Shown: in pieces, positions 16,586 through 26,141 of the stretch
Position numbering within the stretch: position 1 is the first letter of the stretch
Layout: each line of letters begins with the position of its first letter
Assembly (NCBI GenBank): GCA_910588175.1
Contig: CAJUQQ010000004.1
Location: forward strand, 1 to 64,000
Length of the DNA stretch: 64,000 bases
DNA from: an uncultured Oscillibacter sp.
Lineage (GTDB): Bacteria; Bacillota; Clostridia; Oscillospirales; Oscillospiraceae
Reading direction: 5' to 3'
Made by a program: the position numbers and the translations under genes
The notes under the pieces: generated by a model
Told to the model about the DNA's origin: nothing
The model's input: only the letters and a program-made list of their open reading frames with translations
Databases searched by the model: none

Positions 16586-18151
16586 TCACATTCGGTCTTT
16601 CCGCTTCGGCGGGGTAGGCAGCTGCTTGACGATCTCCTTCTGATAGCCGATCTCACCATCCGGGGCCTTGAAAGGGATTTTGACCACCGTATCAACAGCC
16701 TGCTGCTTGTACCACGCTGCTCCGTCCGCAGAAAACACCTTTTGATAGCTGCCCTCGGGCTTGGCGTACTGGTCTACATGGTACATGGCAAAGTCGATGC
16801 CCTGGGGGTGTTCTGGGGTCACTTCCCGGCCAGTGATGCGCCCGCCGCCAATCTCCACCTGGGAGTAAGAGACTTTTTCGGTGTCACCAGGGCCGATAGC
16901 GGTGTGGCCCATGTAGGACTGGAGGGACTGAGCGGCCAAATCGCCGGTGATGGAACCAGTGGAGCGCATATCGCCCCGGGCCACCATGCCAATTACATCA
17001 TTGGCAAACTGACCGCCGGATTGCAGTGAATTGGAGAAGATTTTTCCGCCCAGGGTCGGCATACGGACGGGGAATATGCTGTGGCTGCTCCGTTGAACAT
17101 TCTCTACACTGCGGGTGTGATTGACAGAATGGCTTTCACTTGCGCCGCCGCCCCCGCCGCCTTGCTGGGCCGTCTCCAAATGGGCCTTCTCGCTGGCGCT
17201 GTGAACGATATGCCCACCGCCGGCGAGGATAGTTTCTTCCTGTGAAGCAACCGGTTTGGGCTGGATTCCGATATCTGAAGTTGGGATATTGTCCGCTGGG
17301 ATAGCTGCGTCCGCAGGGACAGGGGCCCCAAGCGGTATATCAGTTCCAGTCAGGATAATTCCATTTTCCTGGGGGGAGACACCGGAGGAAACGCTGCTGT
17401 CAACAGGTGCTGGCCCAACAGAAGCAGGACTGCCAGCAGGCGGAGAGCCGCCGCCTGTTTGAATGGGCACGGCAGGAGGTGTATCGTTTCCAGTGAGGAT
17501 GATCCCCTCCCGCTGAGTTGCGCTGTCCCTTTGCGCTGTGCTGTCGGTACGGGAAATTGTATCTGTATGGATCACACCGCCAGAATGAAATGAGCTGTCG
17601 GTATGGGCATCCGAAGAGGACAACTTTTCACTGGCAGTATGCACAGCAGCTGCGCCCTGTTTCTGGGCGGTGTGGACAGCGGAAGTCTGTGTAGTAGCGG
17701 TTTTGACTGCGCTGTTGGTAATGCGCCGGCCAGCCATACCGATTAAACCGCCTTTGAAGAATCCGGCGGAACTGGAGCCACTGCCAGAAGCGCCCCCAGC
17801 TGCGGAGGCCCCAGTGCCGTGCCGTCCTCCGCCAAGGATTCGGCCCGCGCCCCCGGTTGCCATTGTGACCGCCCGGAAGGTTACCATAGCGTCGCCCAGC
17901 AGGGAGCCGCCAGTATGACCCACGTTGATGCCCAGGCTTGCCATAAAGCTGTCAATCTTCTGTGACACCTTCAAAAAAGCCACCGCACAGAGAAACCAGA
18001 TCAGGACGTTCCCGGTGACGGCCTCCTTGCTGGAAGCCGCGACCGCAGCCTCCACCTCGCTTTCGTCAAGGGCAAAGGCCGGTACACACAGGACCGAAAG
18101 TATCAGCGCCGCCAACAGTATAAATTTCAAGAGTTTCTTGGATCTTCTCAT
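16586..18151 (-). CDS. ICE membrane protein, Ser/Gly/Thr-rich
   Basis: A 521-residue protein. A signal sequence (KKLLKFILLAALILSVLCVPAFA) is followed by a helix and a second hydrophobic segment (GNVLIWFLCAVAFLKVSQ). Residues about 80-350 are low-complexity, rich in Gly, Ser and Thr. The C-terminal part is structured (GDLAAQSLQSYMGHTAIGPGDTEK; FDFAMYHVDQY-like; YQKEIVKQLPTPPKRKD). It lies between the TrbL-like and VirB4 genes with short gaps and GAGGAGG before ATG, so it is probably a channel component. Similar proteins occur at this place in Clostridia ICEs; no biochemical role is known to me. Confidence 0.65.
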   Translation of the reverse strand: MRRSKKLLKFILLAALILSVLCVPAFALDESEVEAAVAASSKEAVTGNVLIWFLCAVAFLKVSQKIDSFMASLGINVGHTGGSLLGDAMVTFRAVTMATGGAGRILGGGRHGTGASAAGGASGSGSSSAGFFKGGLIGMAGRRITNSAVKTATTQTSAVHTAQKQGAAAVHTASEKLSSSDAHTDSSFHSGGVIHTDTISRTDSTAQRDSATQREGIILTGNDTPPAVPIQTGGGSPPAGSPASVGPAPVDSSVSSGVSPQENGIILTGTDIPLGAPVPADAAIPADNIPTSDIGIQPKPVASQEETILAGGGHIVHSASEKAHLETAQQGGGGGGASESHSVNHTRSVENVQRSSHSIFPVRMPTLGGKIFSNSLQSGGQFANDVIGMVARGDMRSTGSITGDLAAQSLQSYMGHTAIGPGDTEKVSYSQVEIGGGRITGREVTPEHPQGIDFAMYHVDQYAKPEGSYQKVFSADGAAWYKQQAVDTVVKIPFKAPDGEIGYQKEIVKQLPTPPKRKDRM

Positions 18152-18160
18152 AAAGCCTCC

Positions 18161-18871
18161 TCAGAGTGATAGCGGGTTGGCGATGAATGCCCCCACCATG
18201 CTGGTGAACAGGCGCAGACACCATGCGTTCATCAGGAGCAGGAATACCTGGCCGCCGAACATCCGGCACCAGCTTTTGAAGATGCTGGACGTGGCCTGGG
18301 ACGCACCCATGGCAAAGGCCACTGGCGCTGTGTAGACCAGGACACCCAGCAGCACATACCGCTCCGCCGCCTCGAACAGCAGCTTCAAATAGTTCCAGGC
18401 CAGGACCAGCACCAGAATCAGGACGATCAATGTCACCGCCCCGTTAGCACAGACGCCGATGATGGTGAGCAGGACCGAATTGAAGCTGGCAAAATCCAGA
18501 CTTGGAAGTGTGGATGTCAATATCCAATCATAGGGTGTACCACCGATAGTCAGCACCGTATCAACGATGGAGTCCGCATAGTAGGCCAGACCAATGAACA
18601 AGATGGCCCGGATGGTCAGTTTAACAGGATCTTCCGCCTCTGCTCCCACGCCCAGACCATAGTTCTTGAACAGGTTCCATACCCAAAGCAGCAGAATCAG
18701 CCCGATTGCCAGAGCCACAAAGATGTTATACATCGTCTCTGCCGCTGGGAAGTAGCGCAGAAACACGGCCATATCACAGCCCAGAGCGCCCAAAACTGAT
18801 GTGTTTATCAAATCCAGGCCGTGCATGACTTGTTCCGCGATCCATGCTACAATGCCGTCTAAAATACCCAT
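18161..18871 (-). CDS. VirB6/TrbL-like conjugal transfer membrane protein
   Basis: A 236-residue protein with about six membrane segments (for example NIFVALAIGLILLLWVWNLF, NGAVTLIVLILVLVLAWNYL and YVLLGVLVYTAPVAFAMG). The pattern SWCRMFGGQVFLLLMNAWCLRLF near the end is typical of TrbL/VirB6-type channel proteins. It starts six bases after the stop of the VirB2-like gene without a clear ribosome site, which suggests translational coupling. It would form the inner-membrane pore of the type IV secretion system. Confidence 0.8.
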   Translation of the reverse strand: MGILDGIVAWIAEQVMHGLDLINTSVLGALGCDMAVFLRYFPAAETMYNIFVALAIGLILLLWVWNLFKNYGLGVGAEAEDPVKLTIRAILFIGLAYYADSIVDTVLTIGGTPYDWILTSTLPSLDFASFNSVLLTIIGVCANGAVTLIVLILVLVLAWNYLKLLFEAAERYVLLGVLVYTAPVAFAMGASQATSSIFKSWCRMFGGQVFLLLMNAWCLRLFTSMVGAFIANPLSL

Positions 18872-18877
18872 AGGTGA

Positions 18878-19261
18878 TTACGGCGCTGTCCACTGTCCGC
18901 CGGAGAAGAAGGGGGTGACATAGCTCATGATGAATCCCAGAGAGTTTAAGATGATCCAGGTGATGACGATGCGCTTCAGCCACGCCCGGGATTCATCCAC
19001 TGTCCGGCCGGAGCGGGAAAAGTTCATCATCAGCAGGGCCACGGCGGCCGTTACGATAGCGGCAATGGTGGAGATGGCGAGAATCTGGGTGTAGACGTCC
19101 TTCATGATGTCGCTGGCCTTCGTCCAAATCGTGTCAGCCGCAAAAGCCGGTTGGCAGAGCAGCGTGGACGTGCAGATCCCCAGATAGACCATGAACGCGC
19201 CGCGTCCGGGGTCAAACCTGCGCCGGGGAGTGCGCGGAGATGACGTTTTGTCTTGTTTCAA
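18878..19261 (-). CDS. VirB2/TrbC-like pilin or membrane subunit
   Basis: A 127-residue protein with a charged start, a signal-like segment (GAFMVYLGICTSTLLCQPAFAA) and two membrane helices (ILAISTIAAIVTAAVALLMMNF and IVITWIILNSLGFIMSYV) separated by a basic loop. This is the size and layout of TrbC/VirB2-family subunits. The start codon is TTG with AAAGGAGG seven bases upstream. It is the first gene of the conjugation operon, behind a leader that contains two terminator-like hairpins. Confidence 0.7.
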   Translation of the reverse strand: MKQDKTSSPRTPRRRFDPGRGAFMVYLGICTSTLLCQPAFAADTIWTKASDIMKDVYTQILAISTIAAIVTAAVALLMMNFSRSGRTVDESRAWLKRIVITWIILNSLGFIMSYVTPFFSGGQWTAP

Positions 19262-19296
19262 TGAAAAACCTCCTTTTTTCGTTGGCTTCTGTCCTG

Positions 19297-19330
19297 AAAA
19301 AAGGCAGCACCCGGAAATTTGGATGCTGCC
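19297..19330 (-). terminator. Second leader terminator before the conjugation operon
   Basis: In minus-strand RNA GGCAGCA and TGCTGCC pair across 14 bases and are followed by six U residues, 36 bases before the TTG of the VirB2-like gene. It lies between the operon's promoter and its first gene, so it acts as an attenuator if it works at all. Confidence 0.7.
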
Positions 19331-19414
19331 TCAGCTGCCGCAGAAGGGCAAAGAAAAAGACGCTCCCAGCGTCCTTCTGCGGCTGTTTTCAGTTTTGCTT
19401 ACAGTTTTGAGCAT
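19331..19414 (-). CDS. Possible leader ORF in the conjugation-operon leader
   Basis: Twenty-seven codons from ATG at 19414 to TGA at 19333. The start coincides with the predicted transcription start (about 19412) and has no ribosome site, so translation would be leaderless. It runs through the first terminator hairpin and stops just before the second, a layout in which ribosomes could alter folding. Codons are Ser/Arg/Lys-rich without a run of one amino acid. Real expression is uncertain. Confidence 0.3.
   Translation of the reverse strand: MLKTVSKTENSRRRTLGASFSLPFCGS
19350..19373 (-). terminator. First leader terminator before the conjugation operon
   Basis: GACGCT-CCC-AGCGTC (19359-19373) gives in minus-strand RNA a hairpin followed by U5CU3 (19358-19350). 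It is nested inside a 10-bp outer pairing, GCCGCAGAAG with CTTCTGCGGC, so the leader can fold in more than one way. Confidence 0.7.
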
Positions 19415-19418
19415 ACTT

Positions 19419-19447
19419 ATTTTAACATATAAGGATTTACGCTTCAA
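19419..19447 (-). promoter_or_regulatory. Sigma-A promoter of the conjugation operon
   Basis: On the minus strand TTGAAG (19447-19442), 17 bases, TAAAAT (19424-19419). Transcription would start near 19412 and cross both leader hairpins before reaching the first gene. Confidence 0.75.
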
Positions 19448-19486
19448 TAGCAAAACCCTGCCAATGCTGCGCCAAAACCGTGCCAA

Positions 19487-20029
19487 TTACCTGCCACCCG
19501 CCTCTGCGGGGAAAAACTGCTCCAAAACCTGCAAGCTGTCCTGCGCCGTGTATCCCCACAGGACAGAGCTTAACGCCTCAATCGCCTCCTTCCGGCGGCG
19601 GTAGTAGGTGCGGAAGCTGATGTCGTGGATGTGGGGACGTAGCTGCTCAATGATCTCTTCCACATTTTTGAGCTGCTGGGGAGACAGGTAGGTATAGTGC
19701 AGGAGCCAATAGTACGATTCTCCGTTTTTGTGCCGGGTACGGAGCAGATCGACTGCGTTCTGTACCAGCGTGAGCATTTTGTGGCTGCGCTCAATGCACT
19801 GGGCCTGGTGCTCAATGTCCGTCCCGCCCAGGTCCGCGCCGGCCAGGTAGATGGACTCCAGAAAATCCTCAATACTGGTATCATATTCAATCTGAAACTG
19901 CGTCCTGACCTGCTGGACGGACAACTCCAAGCTCCAGACCACATCCCGGTACTTCCTCAGCAGCTTCCAGGTGTTGTGGTAACGAGGGTCCTCCGTCACC
20001 TTGCGCTCAACCTTTTTCCTTGCCATCAT
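19487..20029 (-). CDS. ArpU-like / sigma-region-4-like regulator
   Basis: A 180-residue helical protein. It starts MMARKKVERKVTEDPRYHNTWKLLRKYRDVVWSLELS and has a C-terminal helix-turn-helix-like stretch (FRTYYRRRKEAIEALSSVLWGYTA), as in ArpU and sigma-like phage or ICE regulators. The basic RTYYRRRKEA motif fits a DNA recognition helix. GGAG precedes two adjacent ATGs. It lies directly upstream of the conjugation-operon promoter, so it is the nearest candidate activator. Family assignment is tentative. Confidence 0.6.
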   Translation of the reverse strand: MMARKKVERKVTEDPRYHNTWKLLRKYRDVVWSLELSVQQVRTQFQIEYDTSIEDFLESIYLAGADLGGTDIEHQAQCIERSHKMLTLVQNAVDLLRTRHKNGESYYWLLHYTYLSPQQLKNVEEIIEQLRPHIHDISFRTYYRRRKEAIEALSSVLWGYTAQDSLQVLEQFFPAEAGGR

Positions 20030-20041
20030 GGATTTCTCCTT

Positions 20042-21180
20042 TCAAAAATTCGTCGATATTGGGGTCATAGTAAGTTCAAAGCTGTAAATCGGATGATTGT
20101 TTCCACATTGGATCGCCATACCAATCCTGAGAACACTCGTTTGTCCGCTGTCCCCCTTTACTGCTTCCGTGCAGTCGCCGGATAAGGGATATAACTTAAC
20201 AGTGGATTTGGGGCAGTGAAAGCAGGAAATCCCTTGCGTCTCAAGGACTTGCGCCACTTTTTGGACAATGCGCTCCACCTGCGATTTTGAAACGCTAATG
20301 AGCTGGTCTGAAACGCAGACTTTGGGATCGTCAGGGATATTGTCTGCGGTGTCCGTGCTATCTGGGAGCTGGAGTTTGATATTCAGAGACATCGCAACCT
20401 CGTCCTTGTCCACCATAACATCAGACACCTGGAACATGGTGGACAGATAGCTGTTCAGATAAATCACGCTGCCAGTCCGGCCTGGGAAGGACATCAGCGT
20501 AAGATACTCCAATTCAGCCAGCTTTTTCAGCAGCCGTCCAACCGTGGATCGGGAGAGGCCCCACCGCTGGGCCAGGTCTGAGTAATTCAACAGCGGATTG
20601 CCTGTGCCGTTGCGGAGATAGACCACCGGGCCGACCTCAGAGCCATGTACTTGGCTGTCCTTATAGATGGCGGAGAGCCATAAATCCAGCACCACATCCA
20701 TCTCGGACGCCCTGCCATAGCTGATTAGCTCCGTGCAACGGCAATGGGCATAAAGAAGAAGCCGCTTTCCTTTTGGCAGGGGCAGTTGTAGTCCAGCACC
20801 GTGTTATGCTTGCGCCAGCCCTTGATGTTGTACTTGACCAGATGGCCGTGTCCCAACTGAGTGAAGGTGATAAGCTGCCGGTCCTGGAGGACCTTCAGGA
20901 TGGACAGAGCCTTATGCTGGAACCGGACACGAAAACAAGCTGCCAGCTCACTGACCCGGCAGACCCACTCGCCGGGGTAGACAGTGTAGGTGATGCCGTC
21001 CAGCCGGCGGTACGAGGTTCGGAAGTTGGCGTAGGAGCAGGGGACGGTATAATAAAAAAGACCGGAGCCTCCGTTGGTTCGGATGCTCCGGTCAGCGATC
21101 AGGGTTTGAACAAATTCTCGGTAGATGCGGCAGCGTGGATAATCCACGACTTGTTTGATTTCAAGTTGATAGTCTGACAT
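20042..21180 (-). pseudogene. Frameshifted winged-helix protein
   Basis: Two frames form one protein of about 380 residues. The first (from ATG 21180, with AAGGAG eight bases upstream) ends prematurely at about 20725 after GFFFMPIAVAR. Adding one base near 20731, inside a GG pair, reads on as ELISYGRASEMDVVLDLWLSAIY and then a winged helix (LLNYSDLAQRWGLSRSTVGRLLKKLAELEYLTL). The second half ends at 20042. It is probably a DNA-binding regulator or replication protein; I cannot name the family. The lesion is either decay or a base-call error. Confidence 0.7.
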
Positions 21181-21216
21181 ATACAATTCTCCTTGCAGTA
21201 ACTTGCTTGATAAAAT

Positions 21217-21276
21217 CTATCGGGGCCTGATTTTCATTACTTGCAGGGGTGCAGCAATAAGCTGCACCCCTGCCAT
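21217..21276 (-). CDS. Possible leader peptide ORF with overlapping hairpin
   Basis: Nineteen codons from ATG 21276 with AAAGAGGTGAC just upstream, an unusually good ribosome site for so short a frame. The first codons coincide with a perfect 13-bp inverted repeat with a 5-base loop (21243-21255 and 21261-21273). It ends 36 bases before the winged-helix gene. The arrangement resembles translational attenuators, but no second structure sequestering the downstream ribosome site is obvious. Confidence 0.4.
   Translation of the reverse strand: MAGVQLIAAPLQVMKIRPR
21243..21273. repeat. Perfect 13-bp inverted repeat near the ICE right end
   Basis: GCAGGGGTGCAGC and GCTGCACCCCTGC around AATAA. It lies in the leader of the winged-helix gene. 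No U tract follows on either strand, so it is not a simple terminator; it could be an RNA control element or a single-strand origin hairpin. Confidence 0.65.
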
Positions 21277-21431
21277 ATTTGTCACCTCTTTCTGTTATGT
21301 ATTAGACGTACTCTGCCCCGGAAGCAAAATGTCTATACCGGCGAAATTAGCCGTTGAACGCCTGCGCTTGACGTTCCGCCCTGTTTTCCTGGTCAACGGA
21401 ATTTAGGGTAGGCACCAGAAAGCCTTGCAAA

Positions 21432-22361
21432 TCAAGGGTTTCCTGTGTTGTCCCTATTATAACTCACTACCATTCCCTGCACAATTCCCCCCGTGGTCTC
21501 CAGCAGGGCCGGGTCCGTTACAGAAAGGATCAGGTCCCGTCCGTCCGCCGGGCCGGAGGTCACCTTTAAAATTTCGATGTCATACTCCTGAACCTCATCC
21601 CCCTGAACATTGGCCCGAATCACTGCGGGTCCCGGCAGAGCGGTGCCTACAGGCATCGCCGCCCCTGTCCAGGGAGCCGTATCCAGTTTGCCAAAAATAC
21701 CGCTCCCCGTATTGGCATACAAGGGCCCCAGGTCGCCGGTCAGGTCAAAATCTCCCCGCAGCTCTCCGGCGGAGCCCGCCTCGCCCCGTTTCACCGCCTT
21801 GACGGTGGAGGGCAGAATAGATCCGTTGGAGAAGGGCATCAGAAGCGCCGTGTCCGTATCCGTTACGCCGTGTCCCAGAGCTCCGAAAGCGCCGGTAGCC
21901 GGGTCGTAATAGGTCACGGTACCGATGCCCGCCATGCTGTCCCGGACCCAAGCGCCGATGCAGTAAACGCCCTGATCATTCTGAGAGGGCTCTACCGACA
22001 AGGTCACTTGATCCCCTGCCCGGTCAATCTGCAAATCCGCGGTAGTTCCTCCGCTTTTTTGCAGCAGAGATTGGAACTGTTCTGTGGAGGTCACGGCGTT
22101 CCCGCCGCATTTGACAATAACGTCTCCGGTGCGCAGGCCGCATTCCCGGGCGGGTGTGCCGCCGTCCGTCAGCTTTACCACGACAATCCCTCTGGAAAAC
22201 AGCTTGATACCCACCGTGTGTCCCACCGGGATCAGCATTTGGGGCTGGGCCGCCTTTACCGGCACGCTTCCCCCGGCGCACAGTAAAAACGCGAGCACCA
22301 GCGCCGCCCCGGCGCCCAGCGCCCGCCTCGCGAATCGTGAAGGTCCATACAAAAAAACCAC
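21432..22361 (-). pseudogene. spoIVB: SpoIVB sporulation protease, interrupted by the ICE
   Basis: The 309-residue frame has a signal segment (LGAGAALVLAFLLCAGG), LIPVGHTVGIKLFSRGIVVV, a PDZ domain (about 65-130) and the S55 peptidase region with IGAWVRDSMAGIGTVTYYDP and the catalytic His in ALGHGV. Homology runs to GGIVQGM and then changes to twelve unrelated residues and a stop. In the family the next residues are SGSP, with the nucleophilic serine. SpoIVB cuts SpoIVFA to trigger pro-sigma-K processing in the forespore. The remaining 3' part should lie beyond the left end of the ICE. The frame opens with GTG 22361; TTG 22352 fits AGAGGTGG better. Confidence 0.85.
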
Positions 22362-22490
22362 CTCTTTCCCTGTTCATTTCAAAAGCGCCGTCTCCGGCCC
22401 GATTATCATTTGCGGAAAACCGGGATTCACCACAAGCAAAAAGCGGCAGCGCGCCCATGGCGGCGTCTGCCTGTTCCGGTGTTCCAAGGC

Positions 22491-22523
22491 GCAAAAAAGA
22501 CCCTGGAGGCAATTGCCTCCAGG
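22491..22523 (-). terminator. Intrinsic terminator of ftsZ
   Basis: A 22-bp perfect palindrome (22502-22523) followed in minus-strand RNA by GUCUUUUUU, 27 bases after the ftsZ stop. Confidence 0.9.
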
Positions 22524-22549
22524 ATCTTCCAGATTTTTCTTGAAATTGT

Positions 22550-23671
<1,122 letters not shown>

Positions 23672-23746
23672 AGTGCTGCCTCCTGCTATCATTAGTACGA
23701 ACACCCCGGCGGCGGCCGGGGCGGCCAAATTCCATTGATTCTTCTA

Positions 23747-23775
23747 TTGTAAGCCTCTTTTCAGCTCCGGTCAAG
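23747..23775 (-). promoter_or_regulatory. Sigma-A promoter of ftsZ
   Basis: On the minus strand TTGACC (23775-23770), 17 bases, TACAAT (23752-23747). A GC-rich hairpin (CCCCGG / CCGGGG, 23705-23722) lies in the 5' leader between promoter and ATG. Confidence 0.8.
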
Positions 23776-23829
23776 TGCCTGTTTGGTTTTCGACACAAAT
23801 TCTCTGAAAATCCAGGCGGAAACTCGCGT

Positions 23830-24603
23830 TTAACGCTCCCCGGGTATGATAAACACATCCTCGCTTTTCAGCCGCAGATCAATGGTTCCGGTCATGTTGC
23901 TCTGGATTTTCTCGTCCTCCAGAGTCAAGGTCAGCTTCTTCAGCTCGAACCCGTAATCCGCGCCATAGGCCATGCGCACGGTGAAGCGACCGATGTAATC
24001 CATCTTCAAATCGCTGAGATCGTCCAGCCGGATAGCGTCCACGTTTTCCGTCAGGCCCGCGCTGTCCAGCGCCGCCAGAAGGTCCAGCAGGCTGGACTGC
24101 TGGGCGGCGTACTCCGTGGCCAGGGCCAGAGGCGTTCCCACGGAGGGGGCCAGAAGTTGGCATCCGGTAATCCGGCCATACTGTCCCGCCTCCCGCTCCG
24201 GAATCTGGTCCACCAGCTTGCCGCCGGCGCTGACCAGCCATGCGCTGCCGTCCTGCACCAGGGCGAAGGGCCTGCCGCTCTCCCGGACTTCAATGAGCAG
24301 CGTGTCCGGCAGTTTCCGGTTGATGCGGATGTCCTCAATATAAGGCAGCTCCCCGGTAATGGCCCGTACCACGTCGAATTTGTTTAGCAGATACATATTG
24401 GACCCCAGCTCCACGCCGGAGGCCGCTTGAATTTCCTCCGCCGTATAGCGCTTCTGGCCGGTGACAACAATGCTGCCCACCCGAAAAAACAATGTCATGG
24501 CGGCGAGAATGGCGGTGCAAATTACTAAAACAGACAGCAGCTTATAGAGGAAGCCAAAGCTCCCGCGCCTTCTTCGCCGTTTTGTTTGTCTCCTTCTCGC
24601 CAT
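23830..24603 (-). CDS. ftsQ: Cell division protein FtsQ/DivIB
   Basis: A 257-residue bitopic membrane protein. A very basic N terminus (RRRQTKRRRRRG), one membrane helix (about 22-45) and a POTRA domain (VGSIVVTGQKRYTAEEIQAASGVELGSNMYLLNKF) with a following beta domain (IRINRKLPDTLLIEVRE) are diagnostic of FtsQ/DivIB. It links FtsL and DivIC with the septal synthase. It is the gene between murA and ftsZ in this cluster. The C-terminal variable region is about 60 residues. Confidence 0.92.
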   Translation of the reverse strand: MARRRQTKRRRRRGSFGFLYKLLSVLVICTAILAAMTLFFRVGSIVVTGQKRYTAEEIQAASGVELGSNMYLLNKFDVVRAITGELPYIEDIRINRKLPDTLLIEVRESGRPFALVQDGSAWLVSAGGKLVDQIPEREAGQYGRITGCQLLAPSVGTPLALATEYAAQQSSLLDLLAALDSAGLTENVDAIRLDDLSDLKMDYIGRFTVRMAYGADYGFELKKLTLTLEDEKIQSNMTGTIDLRLKSEDVFIIPGER

Positions 24604-24819
24604 TGTTGTGCTCCAATTCTATCTTCAGCGGAGACCGCAGCCCCCGCGTTTCTTCTGTTTCAGAACCCGTATTCATAACCGGAGGATGCCGGATGGACGA
24701 GGATTTTTCTCGTCAGATAAAGAGATTTTCCGCAGCCATACGGACGTATAGCAAGGGAACCCAACGCGGTATGGTGGGAAAAAGGTCAGACGGCATGCAA
24801 CGGCTGTAAATGCAGATTC

Positions 24820-26079
24820 TCAGTCTCCCGTCCGGACGATTTCGGCGCCCAGACGGCGCAGGTCCCCGGCAATGTCCTCGTAGCCCCGGTCAATGTGGCC
24901 GATCTCCCGAACGGAGGTCTCACCCTCCGCCGCCAGGGCCGCCACGCACAGCGCCGCCCCGCCCCGGAGATCCGTACAGCGCACCGGCGCGCCGTGAAGC
25001 GTCTTTATCCCCGTGACCACCGCCACCCGGCCGGACACCCGAATGTCGGCCCCCATGCGGGCCAGCTCGTCGACGTGACGGTAACGGCTGGCAAACAGGT
25101 TTTCCTCAAACACCGTAGCGCCCCGGCTTCTCAGCAGGGCCGCCATCAAAATGGCCTGGGCGTCGGTGGGGAAGCCGGGATAGGGGGCCGTCCGCACCGG
25201 GCGCACCGCCGTCAGACGGTCCCGGCAGACACAGGCCATGCCCCGCTCCTCGGAGCGGATGGAACAGCCCGCTTCCCGCAGCACCGCGGTAACGGTGGAC
25301 AGATGCGCCTCCCGCGCTCCCTGGAGGAAGATCTCGCCTCCGGCGGAAGCCGCCGCGCAAAGGTAAGTCGCCGTCACAATCCGGTCGGGCATGACGGTAT
25401 AAGTACAGCCGTGGAGCGGCTTTCCACCCTCCACGGACACCGTGGAGGTTCCCGCCCCGGAAACCTTGGCTCCGCAGGCGGTGAGAAATTGTTGGAGATC
25501 CACGATCTCCGGCTCCCGGGCGGCGTTGGAAATGGTGGTAACGCCGTCCGCGCCGCAGGCCGCCAGCATCAGGTTTTCCGTCGCCCCCACGGAGGGCAGG
25601 CTCAGCACAATCTCCCGCCCTTGAAGGCAGGGCGCTTTACAGTGGAGAACACCTCCGGCGTCGTCGATCTCCGCCCCCAGGTCCCGAAGGCCCGAGAGAT
25701 GGAGGTCAATTGGCCGGGGTCCCAGCTCACAGCCGCCGGGGTAGCTCAGCTCCGCCTGGCCGCACCGGGCCAGGATCGCTCCCAGGAAGATGGCGGAGGA
25801 CCGCATCTCCCGCATCAGCCGCTCCGACACGGCGCAGCCGTTCAGGTTCCGGGTGTCTACCAGGAGGACATTTTCCCCCTCCCAGCGGGCCGTACAGCCC
25901 AAGTCCCGCAAAATATGGATAGAGGCGTCCACGTCCCGAAGGCGGGGACATCCCCGCAGCTCCACCTGGCCCGCTGTCAGCAGTGTCGCCGCCAGAATGG
26001 GCAGAACGCTGTTTTTCGCCCCCTGGATCTCCGTCTCACCGCCCAGACAACTGCCGCCTCTTATCGTTAACTGGCTCAT
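24820..26079 (-). CDS. murA: UDP-N-acetylglucosamine 1-carboxyvinyltransferase
   Basis: A 419-residue EPT-family enzyme that moves enolpyruvyl from PEP to UDP-GlcNAc, the first committed step of peptidoglycan synthesis. It has GAKNSVLPILAATLL at residues 20-34, the PEP- and fosfomycin-reactive Cys117 in PGGCELGPRPIDLH, SVGATENLMLAA, and FPTDAQAILMAALL. Length matches the family. A 216-base gap with no gene seen separates it from ftsQ, and 62 bases separate it from murG upstream. The preserved Cys predicts fosfomycin sensitivity of this enzyme. Confidence 0.96.
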   Translation of the reverse strand: MSQLTIRGGSCLGGETEIQGAKNSVLPILAATLLTAGQVELRGCPRLRDVDASIHILRDLGCTARWEGENVLLVDTRNLNGCAVSERLMREMRSSAIFLGAILARCGQAELSYPGGCELGPRPIDLHLSGLRDLGAEIDDAGGVLHCKAPCLQGREIVLSLPSVGATENLMLAACGADGVTTISNAAREPEIVDLQQFLTACGAKVSGAGTSTVSVEGGKPLHGCTYTVMPDRIVTATYLCAAASAGGEIFLQGAREAHLSTVTAVLREAGCSIRSEERGMACVCRDRLTAVRPVRTAPYPGFPTDAQAILMAALLRSRGATVFEENLFASRYRHVDELARMGADIRVSGRVAVVTGIKTLHGAPVRCTDLRGGAALCVAALAAEGETSVREIGHIDRGYEDIAGDLRRLGAEIVRTGD

Positions 26080-26141
26080 TTCCGTCCCTCCGCTCCAAGA
26101 ATGGTGTAACGCTCCATCCTATGGGCAAAGGGAGATTCTGG

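Larger units (their letters stand above)
1..21440. mobile_element. Right part of an integrative conjugative element (ICE)
   Basis: The stretch holds VirB2-, VirB4- and VirB6-like conjugation genes, a truncated VirD4, a C39-type cell-wall peptidase, a Cna-B surface protein, an HD-GYP protein and a sigma factor on the minus strand, with toxin-antitoxin pairs and small cargo genes on the plus strand. The right boundary is placed where the chromosomal spoIVB frame loses homology, near 21,450-21,470. The left boundary, integrase and main relaxase are not in the window. Several genes are damaged, so present-day self-transfer is doubtful. Boundary position is an inference from protein homology, not from a seen attachment repeat. 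Confidence 0.85.

Noticed and set aside
22362..22490. Sigma-F/G promoter of spoIVB
   Set aside because: A GAAT and an AATGATA box exist, but their spacing (13 bases) is wrong for forespore sigma factors.
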